A DNA stretch of 64,000 nt from Halomonas litopenaei (GCF_003045775.1 NZ_PXNS01000006.1:62001-126000); one strand, 5' to 3'; positions 22,686-31,929 are shown, numbered from the stretch's first letter. Notes: generated by a model from the sequence alone, not told the origin. Program-made: numbers and translations.

Positions 22686-23963
22686 TCAGTCTCGCGACTC
22701 GACGTCTGCCTGGGGCGGCGGATGGATCACTCGCTCCTGCCTGGGTGGCGGCAGGCGAAGCGATGCCCCGGGCCGCGAATACAGCCCCTTGAACAGCTTC
22801 AGCCCAAGCCATAGAAACAGCAGCGGAATCACCAGGGTGCGCATCACAAACAGCGCCATCAACTGGAGGATGGCGTTGGTGCCGGATTCGACTCGGCTCT
22901 GAATGGCGCTGATGCTGAGGCCGTCGGTAAGGGCTCCGATGCGCTCGGCCAGGCTGTCGAACAGGCCTTCGTCCGGGTCCTCGCCCGCCAGGCGGCGGCG
23001 CAGGGTGTCGCGTTCGCGGTCCACGGCGGCGAGCTCGGCGAGCTGGCTCTCGCGCTCGTCGGTGAGCTCGGCCAGGCGCTGTCGCCGTTGGCCAAGCTGC
23101 TGTTCGAGGCGCTCGATCTCGGGGTTGTCGTGGAAGGGGTTGAGGCGCTCGGTCAGACTCAGCCGGGCGGTCAACAGCGACAGCCGACCGCGACTCTGTT
23201 CCACCGCGTCCTCGGCCTTGCCGATCTGTCGATTGGTCTCGATCAGCGATTCGCGCAGTTGCTGGCGCCGCTGGTCGGTATCGGACATCTCGGCCTCAAG
23301 CCGCTCGCGCTGCTGTGGCGTCAGGGCATCGCCGGCCTCTGCCAGGCCGGTGGCCTGGACCTCTTCGGACAGGCCCTGGACCTCGGCCATGCTGGCGCTG
23401 GTGCGCTCATCGAGAAAGGCCTGGTCCACCAGGGTGCTGGCCACCAGTGTCATCAGCAGCAGAAACCGGCCGAGTCCGATCAGTGCGAAGGCCTTCCACG
23501 CCAGTGGCGTCAGCCGCCAATCTCGCCACAGGCACAGGATCAGCAAGGCACCGGCCAGGCTCAAGGCAATCTTGAACATCAGCGAGCCGGTGATTTCCAG
23601 CAGCAGGGTCTGGCCGATCAGTGAGCCGATGGCCAGCTTCATCACGCTGGCGTAGTCCTCCACCAGGTCGTTGAAGGGGTCCAGCGCCTCGAAGGGATGG
23701 GTCGACACGCCAACGCCCATCTCGGTGGACTGCAGCACCGAGATGCCCGCATTGAGCCCGCGGGCGGCAGCGAAGGCGAGCAGCGCCTGGGTAGTGGCGC
23801 CCTCGACCTGGCGCTGGGTCGCACGGTCGAGCACATCGAGCCAGGACAGCGCCATCACCGCGACGATGGCCAGCGTCAGCAGCACCTTCAGTCGCCGTGA
23901 GGGCGATAGCCGCCGCTTCGCGGTGGGGGGCGTCTCAGAGGAGGTGAGCACGGAGTCAGGCAT
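22686..23963 (-). CDS. Unrecognised multi-pass membrane protein with central coiled coil
   Basis: A 425-residue protein. Membrane segments lie at about residues 25-45 (possibly a signal anchor), 107-130, 131-148, 156-176 and near 362-385. A long charged coiled coil (about 190-320, rich in Glu, Arg, Gln and Leu) is framed by them and should be periplasmic. The C-terminus is a Pro/Arg-rich tail. I recognise no family. It converges on the amidohydrolase gene with 18 bases between the stops and is monocistronic. Coiled-coil membrane proteins of this build often act in envelope scaffolding; no specific role can be supported. Confidence 0.6.
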   Translation of the reverse strand: MPDSVLTSSETPPTAKRRLSPSRRLKVLLTLAIVAVMALSWLDVLDRATQRQVEGATTQALLAFAAARGLNAGISVLQSTEMGVGVSTHPFEALDPFNDLVEDYASVMKLAIGSLIGQTLLLEITGSLMFKIALSLAGALLILCLWRDWRLTPLAWKAFALIGLGRFLLLMTLVASTLVDQAFLDERTSASMAEVQGLSEEVQATGLAEAGDALTPQQRERLEAEMSDTDQRRQQLRESLIETNRQIGKAEDAVEQSRGRLSLLTARLSLTERLNPFHDNPEIERLEQQLGQRRQRLAELTDERESQLAELAAVDRERDTLRRRLAGEDPDEGLFDSLAERIGALTDGLSISAIQSRVESGTNAILQLMALFVMRTLVIPLLFLWLGLKLFKGLYSRPGASLRLPPPRQERVIHPPPQADVESRD

Positions 23964-24244
23964 GAAGGGTCCTGTGGCAATGGAAGGCGGGACGCGACCG
24001 TCGGTTGGCTGCGGGTACCTCTCACCAGTGGCGGATGCGAGTAATGCCAGGCGGGCGAACAGGCGTGAGGTGCCGCTTCAACGGCGTGAACCCCCTTGGC
24101 CTTTGCGCCCAAGGCCCCACCCGGTAGAATGCCACGACCATCGGGCGGGAAACACCGTCGCGTGACCGCCACGCCGCCTCGCTCCCGCCGCGTTGTCTCA
24201 GCGGGTCGCCTGGCCCAAAGCCCAGCCGCAGGAAAGAACGTTCA

Positions 24245-26581
24245 ATGAGCTATCAGGTACTGGCCCGCAAATGGCGGCCTCGCACCTTCCATGAACTGGT
24301 GGGGCAGGAGCATGTCCAGCGGGCGTTGGTCAATGCCCTGGACCAGGGCCGCCTGCACCATGCCTACCTGTTCACCGGGACCCGAGGTGTCGGCAAGACG
24401 ACCCTGGCGCGTATCCTGGCCAAGTGCCTCAATTGCACCGACAAGGGGGAAGGTGACGACGGCGTGACCTCGACCCCCTGTGGCCGTTGCGATAGCTGTC
24501 AGTCCATCGACCAGGGCCGCTTCGTCGACCTGATCGAGGTCGACGCCGCCTCTCGGACCAAGGTCGAGGACACCCGCGAGCTGCTCGACAATGTTCAGTA
24601 CGCGCCGACCCAGGGTCGCTACAAGGTGTACCTCATCGATGAGGTGCACATGCTCTCCACCAGCAGTTTCAATGCGCTGCTGAAGACCCTGGAAGAGCCG
24701 CCGCCCCATGTGAAGTTCCTGCTGGCGACCACCGATCCGCAGAAGCTGCCGCCCACGGTGCTGTCGCGCTGCCTGCAGTTTACCCTCAAGCATATGCCGC
24801 CGGAGCGTATCGTCGGCCACCTGTCCAAGGTGCTGGAAGCCGAGCAGGTACCCTTCGAGGAGTCTGCACTGTGGCTGCTGGGCAAGGCCGCCGCCGGCTC
24901 CATGCGCGATGCCATGAGTCTGACCGACCAGTCGATCGCCTTCGGCCAGGGTGAGGTCCGCCACGCCGACGTCGCCGCCATGCTCGGTACCCTCGACCAT
25001 CGCCACGTGCTGGCGCTGATCGAGGCGCTGGCCGAGGTGGACGCCGCGCGGCTGCTCCAGGAGGTGGCGAGCCTGGCCGAGCAGGGCCCGGACTTCGGCG
25101 CGGTGCTCGACGATCTGACGGCGGTGCTGCACCGCCTGGCGATCGGTCAGATGGTGCCGTCGGCGCTGGACAACGGTCACGGCGACCGTCAGGCGCTGCT
25201 GGAACTGGCCGGGCGCTTCGCCGCCGAGGACGTGCAGCTCTACTATCAGATCGGGGTACAGGGACGTGCCGACATGGCCCACGCCCCTGACCTGCGTACC
25301 GCCCTGGAAATGACCCTGCTGCGGATGCTGGCGTTTCGTCCCCAGGGCGTGCCCAGGCCCGCCCGGACGCCGCTGCCGATGCGCGGCGAGACAGCGCCGC
25401 AGGCGGGTTCACCGTCTGCCGCGCTGCCTGACTGTCGGAGCGAACCGCAGCCCGAAGTTAAGACACAAGTTCAGGCCCAAGCTCAGAACCAAGCTCAGCC
25501 TCACGGCCAGGCTCAGTCTCACGTTCAGCCCGCACCGCAGCCTGAACCACAGCCCGAGCCTGGGGCGCCATCCCCGTCCGAGACCCAGGCGCAGACGGCG
25601 GCGCCGGTCGAGGCCAGTGTCGATGCCGCGCCGGCGCCCGTCGATGGGCCAGCGCCCATGCCGGGTGAAGCGCCAGACAGTCGCGATGATAGCGGTGGCG
25701 AAGCCGACTATCGTGCGAACAACCACGCCAGTGACGTGCCGCCGCCCTGGGAGGGCGGTGCTCCCGAGGACCCTACGCCGGGCGCTGAGGCGCCCACCGC
25801 CGTCGCCAGCGAGCCGGCACCGACCGCCTCGAATGAGCCGGTTGGCCTGGCCGAGACGCCGTCCGCCGAGGCCCAGGCCGGGCAAGCGATGGCGTCTACT
25901 CAGGACCAACCGCTCCCGACCGAACCGCTCCCGACTGAACCGCACCTGGCCGAAACGCCTGCGGTCGCCGGGAGCGAAGCGAGTAGCGAAGAGCCCAGCC
26001 CCGAGCCAAGCCCAGAGCCAAGCCTTGAGCCCGATGCAAGGGTCGAGGAGAGGGCGGATGAGGCGATGGCGGCCGAGGCGATGGTCGACGAGGCCTCGCA
26101 GCACCAGCAGCACGCCGCAGAGCTCGCCGCAGAGCTCGCCGCTGGCGAGACTACCGCGACGCCGACAGGGGCGCTGACTCACAGCGCCTGGCTGGCCCAC
26201 TTCGATGATCTTGGCGTGTCGGGCCTGACCCGTAACCTTGCCGCCCACTGCGTGGTGGCCGCCGACGACGGTGAACGGCTACATCTGCATCTGGACCCGT
26301 CGCAATCGGCGATGAACGCCGAGGTTCACCAGAACCGGATTCGCGATGCCCTCGAGGCCCTGGGGTATCCCCGTCGACTCGAGATCGAGGTGCGTCAGCT
26401 CGACACCAGCGTCGAGACTCCGCGGCAGATGGCCGAACGCCTGGCAGCGGAACGCCACGCCGAAGCGGTTGAGGCCTTGAAGCGTGATCCCCATATTCAA
26501 CAATTGCAGCAGACATTCGGCGCCAGGCTGGTGGAGTCCACCGTGACCCCCGCCGGCGAGACCCGCAAGGCCAGACGCTGA
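24245..26581 (+). CDS. dnaX: DNA polymerase III tau subunit
   Basis: A 778-residue clamp-loader subunit. The AAA+ core has Walker A GTRGVGKTTLARILAK (about residue 40), the four-Cys zinc module (CLNC then TPCGRCDSC), Walker B VYLIDEVHML and the sensor region ATTDPQKLPPTVLSRC. The N-terminal 370 residues are the gamma-like part. A very long low-complexity linker (about 380-640, Gln, Pro, Glu, Ala and Thr) leads to the tau C-terminus, which binds the polymerase alpha subunit and DnaB. I saw no A-rich slippery site near the core end, so a frameshifted gamma form is not indicated. It heads the conserved dnaX-ybaB-recR unit; AGGAA precedes the ATG. Confidence 0.95.
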   Translation: MSYQVLARKWRPRTFHELVGQEHVQRALVNALDQGRLHHAYLFTGTRGVGKTTLARILAKCLNCTDKGEGDDGVTSTPCGRCDSCQSIDQGRFVDLIEVDAASRTKVEDTRELLDNVQYAPTQGRYKVYLIDEVHMLSTSSFNALLKTLEEPPPHVKFLLATTDPQKLPPTVLSRCLQFTLKHMPPERIVGHLSKVLEAEQVPFEESALWLLGKAAAGSMRDAMSLTDQSIAFGQGEVRHADVAAMLGTLDHRHVLALIEALAEVDAARLLQEVASLAEQGPDFGAVLDDLTAVLHRLAIGQMVPSALDNGHGDRQALLELAGRFAAEDVQLYYQIGVQGRADMAHAPDLRTALEMTLLRMLAFRPQGVPRPARTPLPMRGETAPQAGSPSAALPDCRSEPQPEVKTQVQAQAQNQAQPHGQAQSHVQPAPQPEPQPEPGAPSPSETQAQTAAPVEASVDAAPAPVDGPAPMPGEAPDSRDDSGGEADYRANNHASDVPPPWEGGAPEDPTPGAEAPTAVASEPAPTASNEPVGLAETPSAEAQAGQAMASTQDQPLPTEPLPTEPHLAETPAVAGSEASSEEPSPEPSPEPSLEPDARVEERADEAMAAEAMVDEASQHQQHAAELAAELAAGETTATPTGALTHSAWLAHFDDLGVSGLTRNLAAHCVVAADDGERLHLHLDPSQSAMNAEVHQNRIRDALEALGYPRRLEIEVRQLDTSVETPRQMAERLAAERHAEAVEALKRDPHIQQLQQTFGARLVESTVTPAGETRKARR

Positions 26582-26620
26582 GCGTCTGCGCCTGACAGTT
26601 TAAAACGAGAGGATCGGACC

Positions 26621-26947
26621 ATGATGAAAGGTGGAATGGGTAACCTGATGAAGCAGGCCCAGGAAATGCAGGACAAGATGCAGCGGGTCCAGGAAGAAAT
26701 CGCCAAGGCAGAGGTGCTGGGTGAAGCCGGCGCCGGCATGGTCAAGGTGACCATGAACGGCCGCCATGACGTCAGCAAGGTCGAGATCGACCCGTCGGTA
26801 ATGGAAGAGGACAAGGAACTGCTCGAGGACTTGCTGGCCGCTGCGGTCAACGATGCCGTGCGCAAGGTCGAGACCAGCTCCAAGGCCAAGATGGAAGAGG
26901 TGACCTCGGGCCTCAACCTGCCGCCCGGCTTCAAGATGCCGTTCTGA
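26621..26947 (+). CDS. ybaB: YbaB/EbfC nucleoid-associated protein
   Basis: A 108-residue DNA-binding protein of the YbaB/EbfC family. It opens with [20 protein letters not shown], an amphipathic helix, and the conserved core [20 protein letters not shown] follows, then an acidic helix and the LPPGFKMPF end. It forms tweezer-like homodimers that bind DNA. It lies 39 bases after dnaX and 92 bases before recR, the standard order in proteobacteria. GAGAGG is 8 bases upstream of the start; the second in-frame ATG is immediately after the first. Confidence 0.95.
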   Translation: MMKGGMGNLMKQAQEMQDKMQRVQEEIAKAEVLGEAGAGMVKVTMNGRHDVSKVEIDPSVMEEDKELLEDLLAAAVNDAVRKVETSSKAKMEEVTSGLNLPPGFKMPF

Positions 26948-27039
26948 GCCGACCCTGACGCGACCCAGGCCAGCGACTGGCCTGGGCGAGAGTGTATCCG
27001 CCGGACGCAGTGTTTGCCCGGCGCTGGACGAGTTTGCCC

Positions 27040-27645
27040 ATGAGTTTTTCTCCCCTGGTCGAGCAATTGATGGACGCACTGCGCGTGCTGCCGGGCGTCG
27101 GGCCCAAGACCGCCCAGCGCATGGCCATGCACCTGCTGGAGCGCCAGCGTGAAGGTGGCCAGCGTCTGGCCGAGGTGATGCGTGAGGCGGTCGAAAGGGT
27201 AGGCTACTGCCAGCGCTGCCGGACCCTGACCGAAGAGCCGCTGTGCGGGCTTTGTCAGAGCGCGCGTCGGGACGACAGCCTGCTGTGTGTGGTCGAGTCG
27301 CCGGCGGATATGCTGGCCATCGAGGAGGCCGGCGGCTTTCAGGGGCGTTACTTCGTGCTGCACGGCCACCTGTCGCCGCTGGACGGTGTCGGGCCCGAGG
27401 ACATCGGTCTCGATCAGCTCGAGACCCTGATGGAAGAAGGCCTGATCGAGGAGGTGGTGCTTGCGACCAATCCCACCGTGGAAGGCGAAGCCACCGCCCA
27501 CTATATCGCCACCCAGATCCAGCGCCACGGTGCACGTCTGTCGCGTCTGGCCTATGGTGTTCCCATGGGGGGTGAGCTCGAGTACGTCGACGGCGGGACC
27601 TTGAGCCGCGCCTTTTCCGGTCGCCTGCCCTTCGACAGTGAATAA
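27040..27645 (+). CDS. recR: Recombination mediator RecR
   Basis: A 201-residue RecFOR-pathway protein. It has the N-terminal helix-hairpin-helix ([18 protein letters not shown]), a four-Cys zinc finger (CQRCRTL then CGLCQ), a Toprim domain with [16 protein letters not shown] and the Walker-B-like end [16 protein letters not shown]. With RecO it loads RecA at gapped DNA. The ATG at 27040 fits the family length; the frame is open upstream to 26992. Third gene of the dnaX-ybaB-recR unit. Confidence 0.95.
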   Translation: MSFSPLVEQLMDALRVLPGVGPKTAQRMAMHLLERQREGGQRLAEVMREAVERVGYCQRCRTLTEEPLCGLCQSARRDDSLLCVVESPADMLAIEEAGGFQGRYFVLHGHLSPLDGVGPEDIGLDQLETLMEEGLIEEVVLATNPTVEGEATAHYIATQIQRHGARLSRLAYGVPMGGELEYVDGGTLSRAFSGRLPFDSE

Positions 27646-27681
27646 GTCGGGCGAACGTTGTTGCCTCAAATGGATGCTTGA

Positions 27682-28815
27682 ATGCCTGTAATCCCTGATA
27701 TTCGATGGATCGATAGCGCCGACGCTCTCGACGACGCCTGCCAGGCGCTGTCCCAGGCACCGGTACTGGCGCTGGACACGGAGTTCTTTCGCGAGAAGAC
27801 CTTTCACCCGGTTCCCGCACTGATCCAGATCTACGGTGGCGACGCCACCTATCTGATCGATCCGCTGGAGGTCGCCTGCACCGAGCGTTGCCGGCAACTG
27901 CTGACCAATGACGCCTTGAAGCTGCTGCACGCCAGCAGCGAGGACCTCGAGGTATTCGGCCACTGGGCCGGGGTCGCGCCGACGCCGCTGGTCGACACCC
28001 AGGTGGCCCAGGGGCTCCTGGGCGAAGACGCCGCCATGGGCTACCAGCGGCTGGTGGAGTTCTGGGTGGGCGAGACGCTGCCCAAGGAAGAGACCCGTTC
28101 GAACTGGCTGGAGCGCCCCCTGAGTGATTCCCAGCTGAGCTACGCGGCGCTGGACGTGGTCTACCTGCTGATGGTGTGGCAGCACCAGCGTGAGTCGCTG
28201 GAGCGCCACGGTCGACTCGAGTGGGTGCTGGAGGACTGCACCGACCTGGTGGCCCAGTCGCAGCGCTCCAGCGAAAGCGACGGCCAGTGGTACCTGCGCC
28301 AGCGTCAGCTATGGCGGCTGGCCCCGCGTCAGGTCGAGGCCTACCGCCTGATGACCACCTGGCGCGAGGGCGAGGCCCGGGCCAGGGACCTGCCGCGCAA
28401 CTGGGTGATTCAGGATCGTGTGCTCTACGCCATCGCCGAGAAGATGCCGGCCAACCGTCATGACCTGGCGGCGGTGGAGGGCGTCAAGCCGACCCTGATC
28501 AAGCGAGAGGGCGACACCCTCTTGGCGATGGTCAAGCAGGCCGCTCACCGAGAGGCCTCGGAGCTCGCACCTGCGCCACTGGCACCGACCTTGCCGCCGT
28601 TCAAGGCGCGCATGAAGGCGCTCAAGAAGGTGGTCAATCTCGACGCTGAGTCGCTGGGCGTCGCCCCCGAGGTGCTGCTGCGCCGGCGTGAGCTGGAAGC
28701 CCTGGTCACCGCCAGCCTGCGCAACCAGCCGCTGCCATTGCCCAGTGGCTGGCGTGGCGAGCGGCTCAATGAGCGTCTCGAGGGCGCTCTGGGGGAGTTG
28801 GCCCAAGTCGGCTAG
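27682..28815 (+). CDS. rnd: Ribonuclease D
   Basis: A 377-residue 3'-5' exoribonuclease that trims tRNA and small-RNA precursors. The DEDD exonuclease motifs are visible: LALDTEFFREKTF (Exo I), LLHASSEDLEVF (Exo II) and SYAALDVVYLL (Exo III, with the Tyr and Asp). The HRDC domain follows (about residues 205-285: LRQRQLWRLAPRQVEAYRLM, then LPRNWVIQDRVLYAIAEKMP). It precedes ycgL and ycgN on the same strand, an arrangement I recall in pseudomonads. The ATG at 27682 is the first in frame, with no strong Shine-Dalgarno. Confidence 0.93.
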   Translation: MPVIPDIRWIDSADALDDACQALSQAPVLALDTEFFREKTFHPVPALIQIYGGDATYLIDPLEVACTERCRQLLTNDALKLLHASSEDLEVFGHWAGVAPTPLVDTQVAQGLLGEDAAMGYQRLVEFWVGETLPKEETRSNWLERPLSDSQLSYAALDVVYLLMVWQHQRESLERHGRLEWVLEDCTDLVAQSQRSSESDGQWYLRQRQLWRLAPRQVEAYRLMTTWREGEARARDLPRNWVIQDRVLYAIAEKMPANRHDLAAVEGVKPTLIKREGDTLLAMVKQAAHREASELAPAPLAPTLPPFKARMKALKKVVNLDAESLGVAPEVLLRRRELEALVTASLRNQPLPLPSGWRGERLNERLEGALGELAQVG

Positions 28816-28911
28816 AAAGAAGGGTTCGACAAGACCCGCGATACATAAACAGCAACGACGAGGCGTCCGATAAATCGAAAGGACGCTCACCAGACCGACA
28901 GGGCTGCCCAG

Positions 28912-29235
28912 GTGGCGCCCGATGAGACCGACATGACGACGATGCAGGGCAAGATGCTGTGCGAGATCTTCAAGAGCTCGCGCAAGGACGAGATGTATCT
29001 CTACGTGGACAAGCGCGAGGGGCTCAAGCGCGTCCCCGAAGCGCTGATGGAACGTTTCGGCACGCCGGTATCGGTGATGACCATGATCCTCACCGCCGAC
29101 AAGGCGCTGGCGCGCGCCAGCGGCGCCGAGGTGATGGCGGCGATCGAGGAGAAGGGGTTCTATTTTCAGATGCCGCCGGCCAAGGACGAGTATCTGCTGG
29201 ACCTGTATCGCACCCCCACCGAAGCCCGCTACTGA
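28912..29235 (+). CDS. ycgL: YcgL-domain protein
   Basis: A protein of about 100 residues of the YcgL family (small alpha/beta fold, unknown function). The core reads KMLCEIFKSSRKDEMYLYVD, then KRVPEALMERFGTP and GFYFQMPPAKDEYLLDLYRT, as in E. coli YcgL. Start choice is uncertain: GTG 28912 has AGGG 8 bases upstream, while ATG 28933 and ATG 28942 are closer to the conserved core. The next gene, ycgN, starts 4 bases after its stop, so the two are coupled. Confidence 0.88.
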   Translation: MAPDETDMTTMQGKMLCEIFKSSRKDEMYLYVDKREGLKRVPEALMERFGTPVSVMTMILTADKALARASGAEVMAAIEEKGFYFQMPPAKDEYLLDLYRTPTEARY

Positions 29236-29239
29236 CGTC

Positions 29240-29698
29240 ATGGCCGAGCTGAGAGAACGTTTCTGGGAGCGTTACGCGCTCGATGAGCTGACCCAGCAGG
29301 AATGGGAGGCGCTGTGCGATGGCTGCGGCCAGTGCTGCCTGCGCAAGCTCGAGGACGAGGACACCGGCGATCTGGCGGTGCTGGGCCTGTCCTGCCGGCT
29401 GCTCGATACCCACAGCTGCCGCTGCAGCGACTATGACAATCGCCTCGCCAAGGTGCCGGACTGCACCCAACTGACGCCCGAGCTCGCCCACCAGTTCAAG
29501 TGGTTGCCGCACTCCTGCGCCTACCGACGGCTGGCCGAGGGACGAAAGCTCGCCGGCTGGCACCATCTGATCTGCGGTGATCCCGAGCGGGTCCACCGCA
29601 AGGGTATCAGCGTGCGCAGCTTCGCCATCCCCGAGACCGAGGTGGACGAGGCCGACCTCGAGGACCACATCATCGCAGTGATCCCGGTCGAGGGCTGA
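29240..29698 (+). CDS. ycgN: YcgN/UPF0260 cysteine-cluster protein
   Basis: A 152-residue protein of the UPF0260 family. The hallmark Cys residues are visible in CDGCGQCCLRKLEDEDTG, then SCRLLDTHSCRCSDYDNR and HSCAYRRLAEG. The pattern suggests an iron-sulfur or zinc site; function unknown. A pairing with YcgL and rnd suggests a role near RNA processing or the membrane stress response, but this is inference. A terminator follows at 29736. Confidence 0.9.
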   Translation: MAELRERFWERYALDELTQQEWEALCDGCGQCCLRKLEDEDTGDLAVLGLSCRLLDTHSCRCSDYDNRLAKVPDCTQLTPELAHQFKWLPHSCAYRRLAEGRKLAGWHHLICGDPERVHRKGISVRSFAIPETEVDEADLEDHIIAVIPVEG

Positions 29699-29735
29699 AC
29701 GCCTCTTGTGGCAACGCCACCTGCAATCTCTGATA

Positions 29736-29760
29736 GCGACCTCCTTCGGGAGGTCGCTTG
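29736..29760. terminator. Bidirectional hairpin after ycgN
   Basis: AGCGACCTCC (29736-29745) pairs with GGAGGTCGCT (29750-29759) around a TTCG loop. Only two Ts follow on the plus side. It sits between the ycgN stop and the convergent LysR stop. Confidence 0.7.
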
Positions 29761-29793
29761 CGTTGTGGCATGCCCCTGGTACCTGGCGTGCCG

Positions 29794-30702
29794 TCAGCCC
29801 GCCGCCATGGCCTCGATCAGGGCATCGCGAAACGCCTGGGCTGGCGGCGACAGTGCTCTCTTGCGATCCCAGGCGAAGCCCACATCCATGGTCGGGATGG
29901 GGTCGGCCAGGTCGATGTGCTCGATGCGCCGGCCCTCCAGCGACCAGGGCCGATAGACCATGTCCGACAGGATGCTGACGCCCGAGCCGCTGGCGACAAG
30001 GGAGCGCACCGCTTCCACCGAGGATGTGCTGAACAGGGTCTGTGGACCGAGTCCCGATGGTGCCCAGTAGCGCAGTGCGGTCTGCTCGGCCTCGTCGACG
30101 TTGAGCATGATATAGGGCTCGCGGGCGACGTCGGCCAGGCCAACGTCGCGCCTGCCGTGAAGAGGGTGGTGGCTGGCGACCCACAGGCGGCGGGGCGATC
30201 GGATCAGCAGGTGCTGGGCCAGCGGGGCACCCGGTTCAAGGTTTGAGATCAGCATGATGGCCAGATCGAAGCGGCCGCCGAGCAGGCCGGCCTGGATCGT
30301 CGGCCTCGAGGCCTCGTGCAGGCGTACCGTCACACCGGGATAGCGACGTTGAAACTGTGCCAGCAGCGGCGGAAGAAAGTAACCCGCCACGGTATAGCTC
30401 ATGGCCAGATCGAGGCGTCCCTCCAGCGTCGGCGAGTGCACCCGGGTCGAGTCGAAGGCCTCGTCCACCGCCTGGAAGACGTGTCTGACCCGGTCGAGAA
30501 AACGCGTGCCTTCGCGGGTCAGCACCATGCCCTGGGCCTGTCGGTCGAACAGCTTGACGCCCAGCTCGTCCTCGATTTCCCGCACCCCGGTGGTGATCGA
30601 CGACTGGGACACGTTCAGGTCAACCGCGGCCTGGGTCACCTTGCCGCTTTCCGCCACTGCCACGAAGTAGCGCAGCTTGCGAAGGGAAGGACTGCGCGCC
30701 AT
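29794..30702 (-). CDS. LysR-family transcriptional regulator of the pxp/biotin cluster
   Basis: A 302-residue LysR-type regulator. The N-terminal winged HTH spans residues 1-60 (LRKLRYFVAVAESGKVTQAA, then LNVSQSSITTGVREIEDELG), followed by a linker helix and the two-lobed effector domain (about 92-300). It is divergent from pxpA with a 132-base spacer that contains a dyad ATTGG-TATTT-CCAAT, typical of LysR operators. By position it should control the pxpA-permease cluster in response to a pathway compound, and repress itself. The effector cannot be told. The N-terminal residues MARSPSLRKL give a normal start. Confidence 0.9.
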   Translation of the reverse strand: MARSPSLRKLRYFVAVAESGKVTQAAVDLNVSQSSITTGVREIEDELGVKLFDRQAQGMVLTREGTRFLDRVRHVFQAVDEAFDSTRVHSPTLEGRLDLAMSYTVAGYFLPPLLAQFQRRYPGVTVRLHEASRPTIQAGLLGGRFDLAIMLISNLEPGAPLAQHLLIRSPRRLWVASHHPLHGRRDVGLADVAREPYIMLNVDEAEQTALRYWAPSGLGPQTLFSTSSVEAVRSLVASGSGVSILSDMVYRPWSLEGRRIEHIDLADPIPTMDVGFAWDRKRALSPPAQAFRDALIEAMAAG

Positions 30703-30769
30703 GTGAGATCTCCCTCAAGTTCTGTTGTTCGAACCTGTTATTCGGATTTTTTGATAATGCCAAACAAGA

Positions 30770-30784
30770 ATTGGTATTTCCAAT
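30770..30784. promoter_or_regulatory. LysR-type operator dyad between lysR and pxpA
   Basis: ATTGG (30770-30774), TATTT and CCAAT (30780-30784) form a perfect 5-5-5 dyad containing the T-N11-A core expected of LysR sites. It lies 51 bases before the pxpA ATG. A second palindrome, GTTCGAAC, is at 30727-30734. Confidence 0.5.
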
Positions 30785-30834
30785 CAGTGGCGTCTCTCAT
30801 ATACAACGATGGAACACCCGCGAGGAGACCCACA

Positions 30835-31590
30835 ATGACAACACTGGACCTCAATGCCGACATGGGGGAGGGATTCGGCGCCTGGCGCATCGGCGGAGAC
30901 ATCGACGATCGCATCATGGCCGGCATCAGTTCCGCCAATATCGCCACCGGCTTCCACGCCGGCGATCCCACCATCATGACCCATAGCCTGCAGCAGGCGG
31001 CGAAGCACGGTGTCGCGGTGGGGGCCCATCCCGGTTTCCGCGACCTGGTCGGCTTTGGTCGCCGGCATATTCACGCCGCCGCCGATGAACTGGTCAATGA
31101 CGTCATCTATCAGCTCGGCGCCCTGCGCGAACTGGCCGCCCGGGAGGGCCTAGGCCTTCATCACCTGAAGCTTCACGGGGCCCTGTTCATGCACGCGGCC
31201 AGGGACGAGGGCTTCGCCACGGCGCTATGTCGCGCACTGATGACCATCGACGCCAATCTGCCGATCTACTGCCTGGCCGGGTCGGTGATCGATCGGGTCG
31301 CCGAGGCCGAGGGCATCCAGCGCGTCCACGAGTTCTACGCCGATCGTGACTACGACGATCAGGGTTCCATCGTCTTTGTCCGGCAGGTGCAGCGCCTCGA
31401 CCCCGAAACGGTAGCCGAGAAGGTGCTGCTGGCGGCCCGCGAGGGCGTGGTCGAGACCGCCAGCGGCAAGCGTGTACCGGTCAGCTTTCAGTCGGTGTGT
31501 CTGCACAGCGATTCCCCCGGGGCGCTGGAGATGCTCGACGCCATCCGCCGCCGGCTGGCCGATGCCAGCATCGAGCTCAAGGCTCCCTGA
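30835..31590 (+). CDS. pxpA: LamB/YcsF (PxpA-type) amidohydrolase subunit
   Basis: A 251-residue LamB/YcsF family protein. Conserved segments are TLDLNADMGEGFG, SSANIATGFHAGDPTIM, GAHPGFRDLVGFGRR, HLKLHGALFMHA and FADR-like YADRDYDDQG. In E. coli, PxpA with PxpB and PxpC forms the ATP-dependent 5-oxoprolinase. Here it heads a run of six genes that also has a biotin carrier and biotin carboxylase, so the substrate may not be 5-oxoproline. The ATG at 30835 has GAGGAGA upstream; the longer open frame to the left lies in the lysR coding strand and is not real. Confidence 0.9.
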   Translation: MTTLDLNADMGEGFGAWRIGGDIDDRIMAGISSANIATGFHAGDPTIMTHSLQQAAKHGVAVGAHPGFRDLVGFGRRHIHAAADELVNDVIYQLGALRELAAREGLGLHHLKLHGALFMHAARDEGFATALCRALMTIDANLPIYCLAGSVIDRVAEAEGIQRVHEFYADRDYDDQGSIVFVRQVQRLDPETVAEKVLLAAREGVVETASGKRVPVSFQSVCLHSDSPGALEMLDAIRRRLADASIELKAP

Positions 31591-31671
31591 GCCTGCGGCC
31601 GCCTGGCCACAGCCATCTTCACCTTGATCGTGTTCAGCGCAAACCAATTCCAATGACAAGCGAGAGACCTC

Positions 31672-31929
31672 ATGTCCCAGCAAACACAGCAAGCCCCCTT
31701 TCCCGGCGTCTTCTATCGCCGTCCCTCGCCCGAGGCCGAGGCCTTCGTGTCCCCGGGTGATAGCGTCCAGGCCGGCGACACCATCGGCCTGCTCGAAGTG
31801 ATGAAGCAGTTCTGCGAACTCAAGGCCGAGGTGACAGGCCAGATCGCGTCCATCGAGGTGGATGACGGCGATGTGCTGGAAGCCGGTCAGGACATCCTGG
31901 TCATCGACGTTTCGGAGGGCGAGGCATGA
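31672..31929 (+). CDS. Biotin carboxyl carrier protein (small, stand-alone)
   Basis: An 85-residue biotinyl/lipoyl domain with no N-terminal Pro/Ala-rich extension. The biotinylation site reads GLLEVMKQFCELKAEV, with Lys45 the predicted biotin carrier; EVMK replaces the usual EAMKM of acetyl-CoA carboxylase. The rest of the hammerhead fold (ASIEVDDGDVLEAGQDILVID) is intact. The stop overlaps the ATG of the biotin carboxylase by four bases, so the two are coupled. It is annotated in many genomes as an acetyl-CoA carboxylase subunit, but the location inside a pxp cluster argues for another carboxylase. Confidence 0.85.
   Translation: MSQQTQQAPFPGVFYRRPSPEAEAFVSPGDSVQAGDTIGLLEVMKQFCELKAEVTGQIASIEVDDGDVLEAGQDILVIDVSEGEA

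Noticed and set aside
24245..26581. Programmed frameshift in dnaX to make gamma
   Set aside because: No A-AAA-AAG-type slippery run was seen near the end of the AAA+ core.
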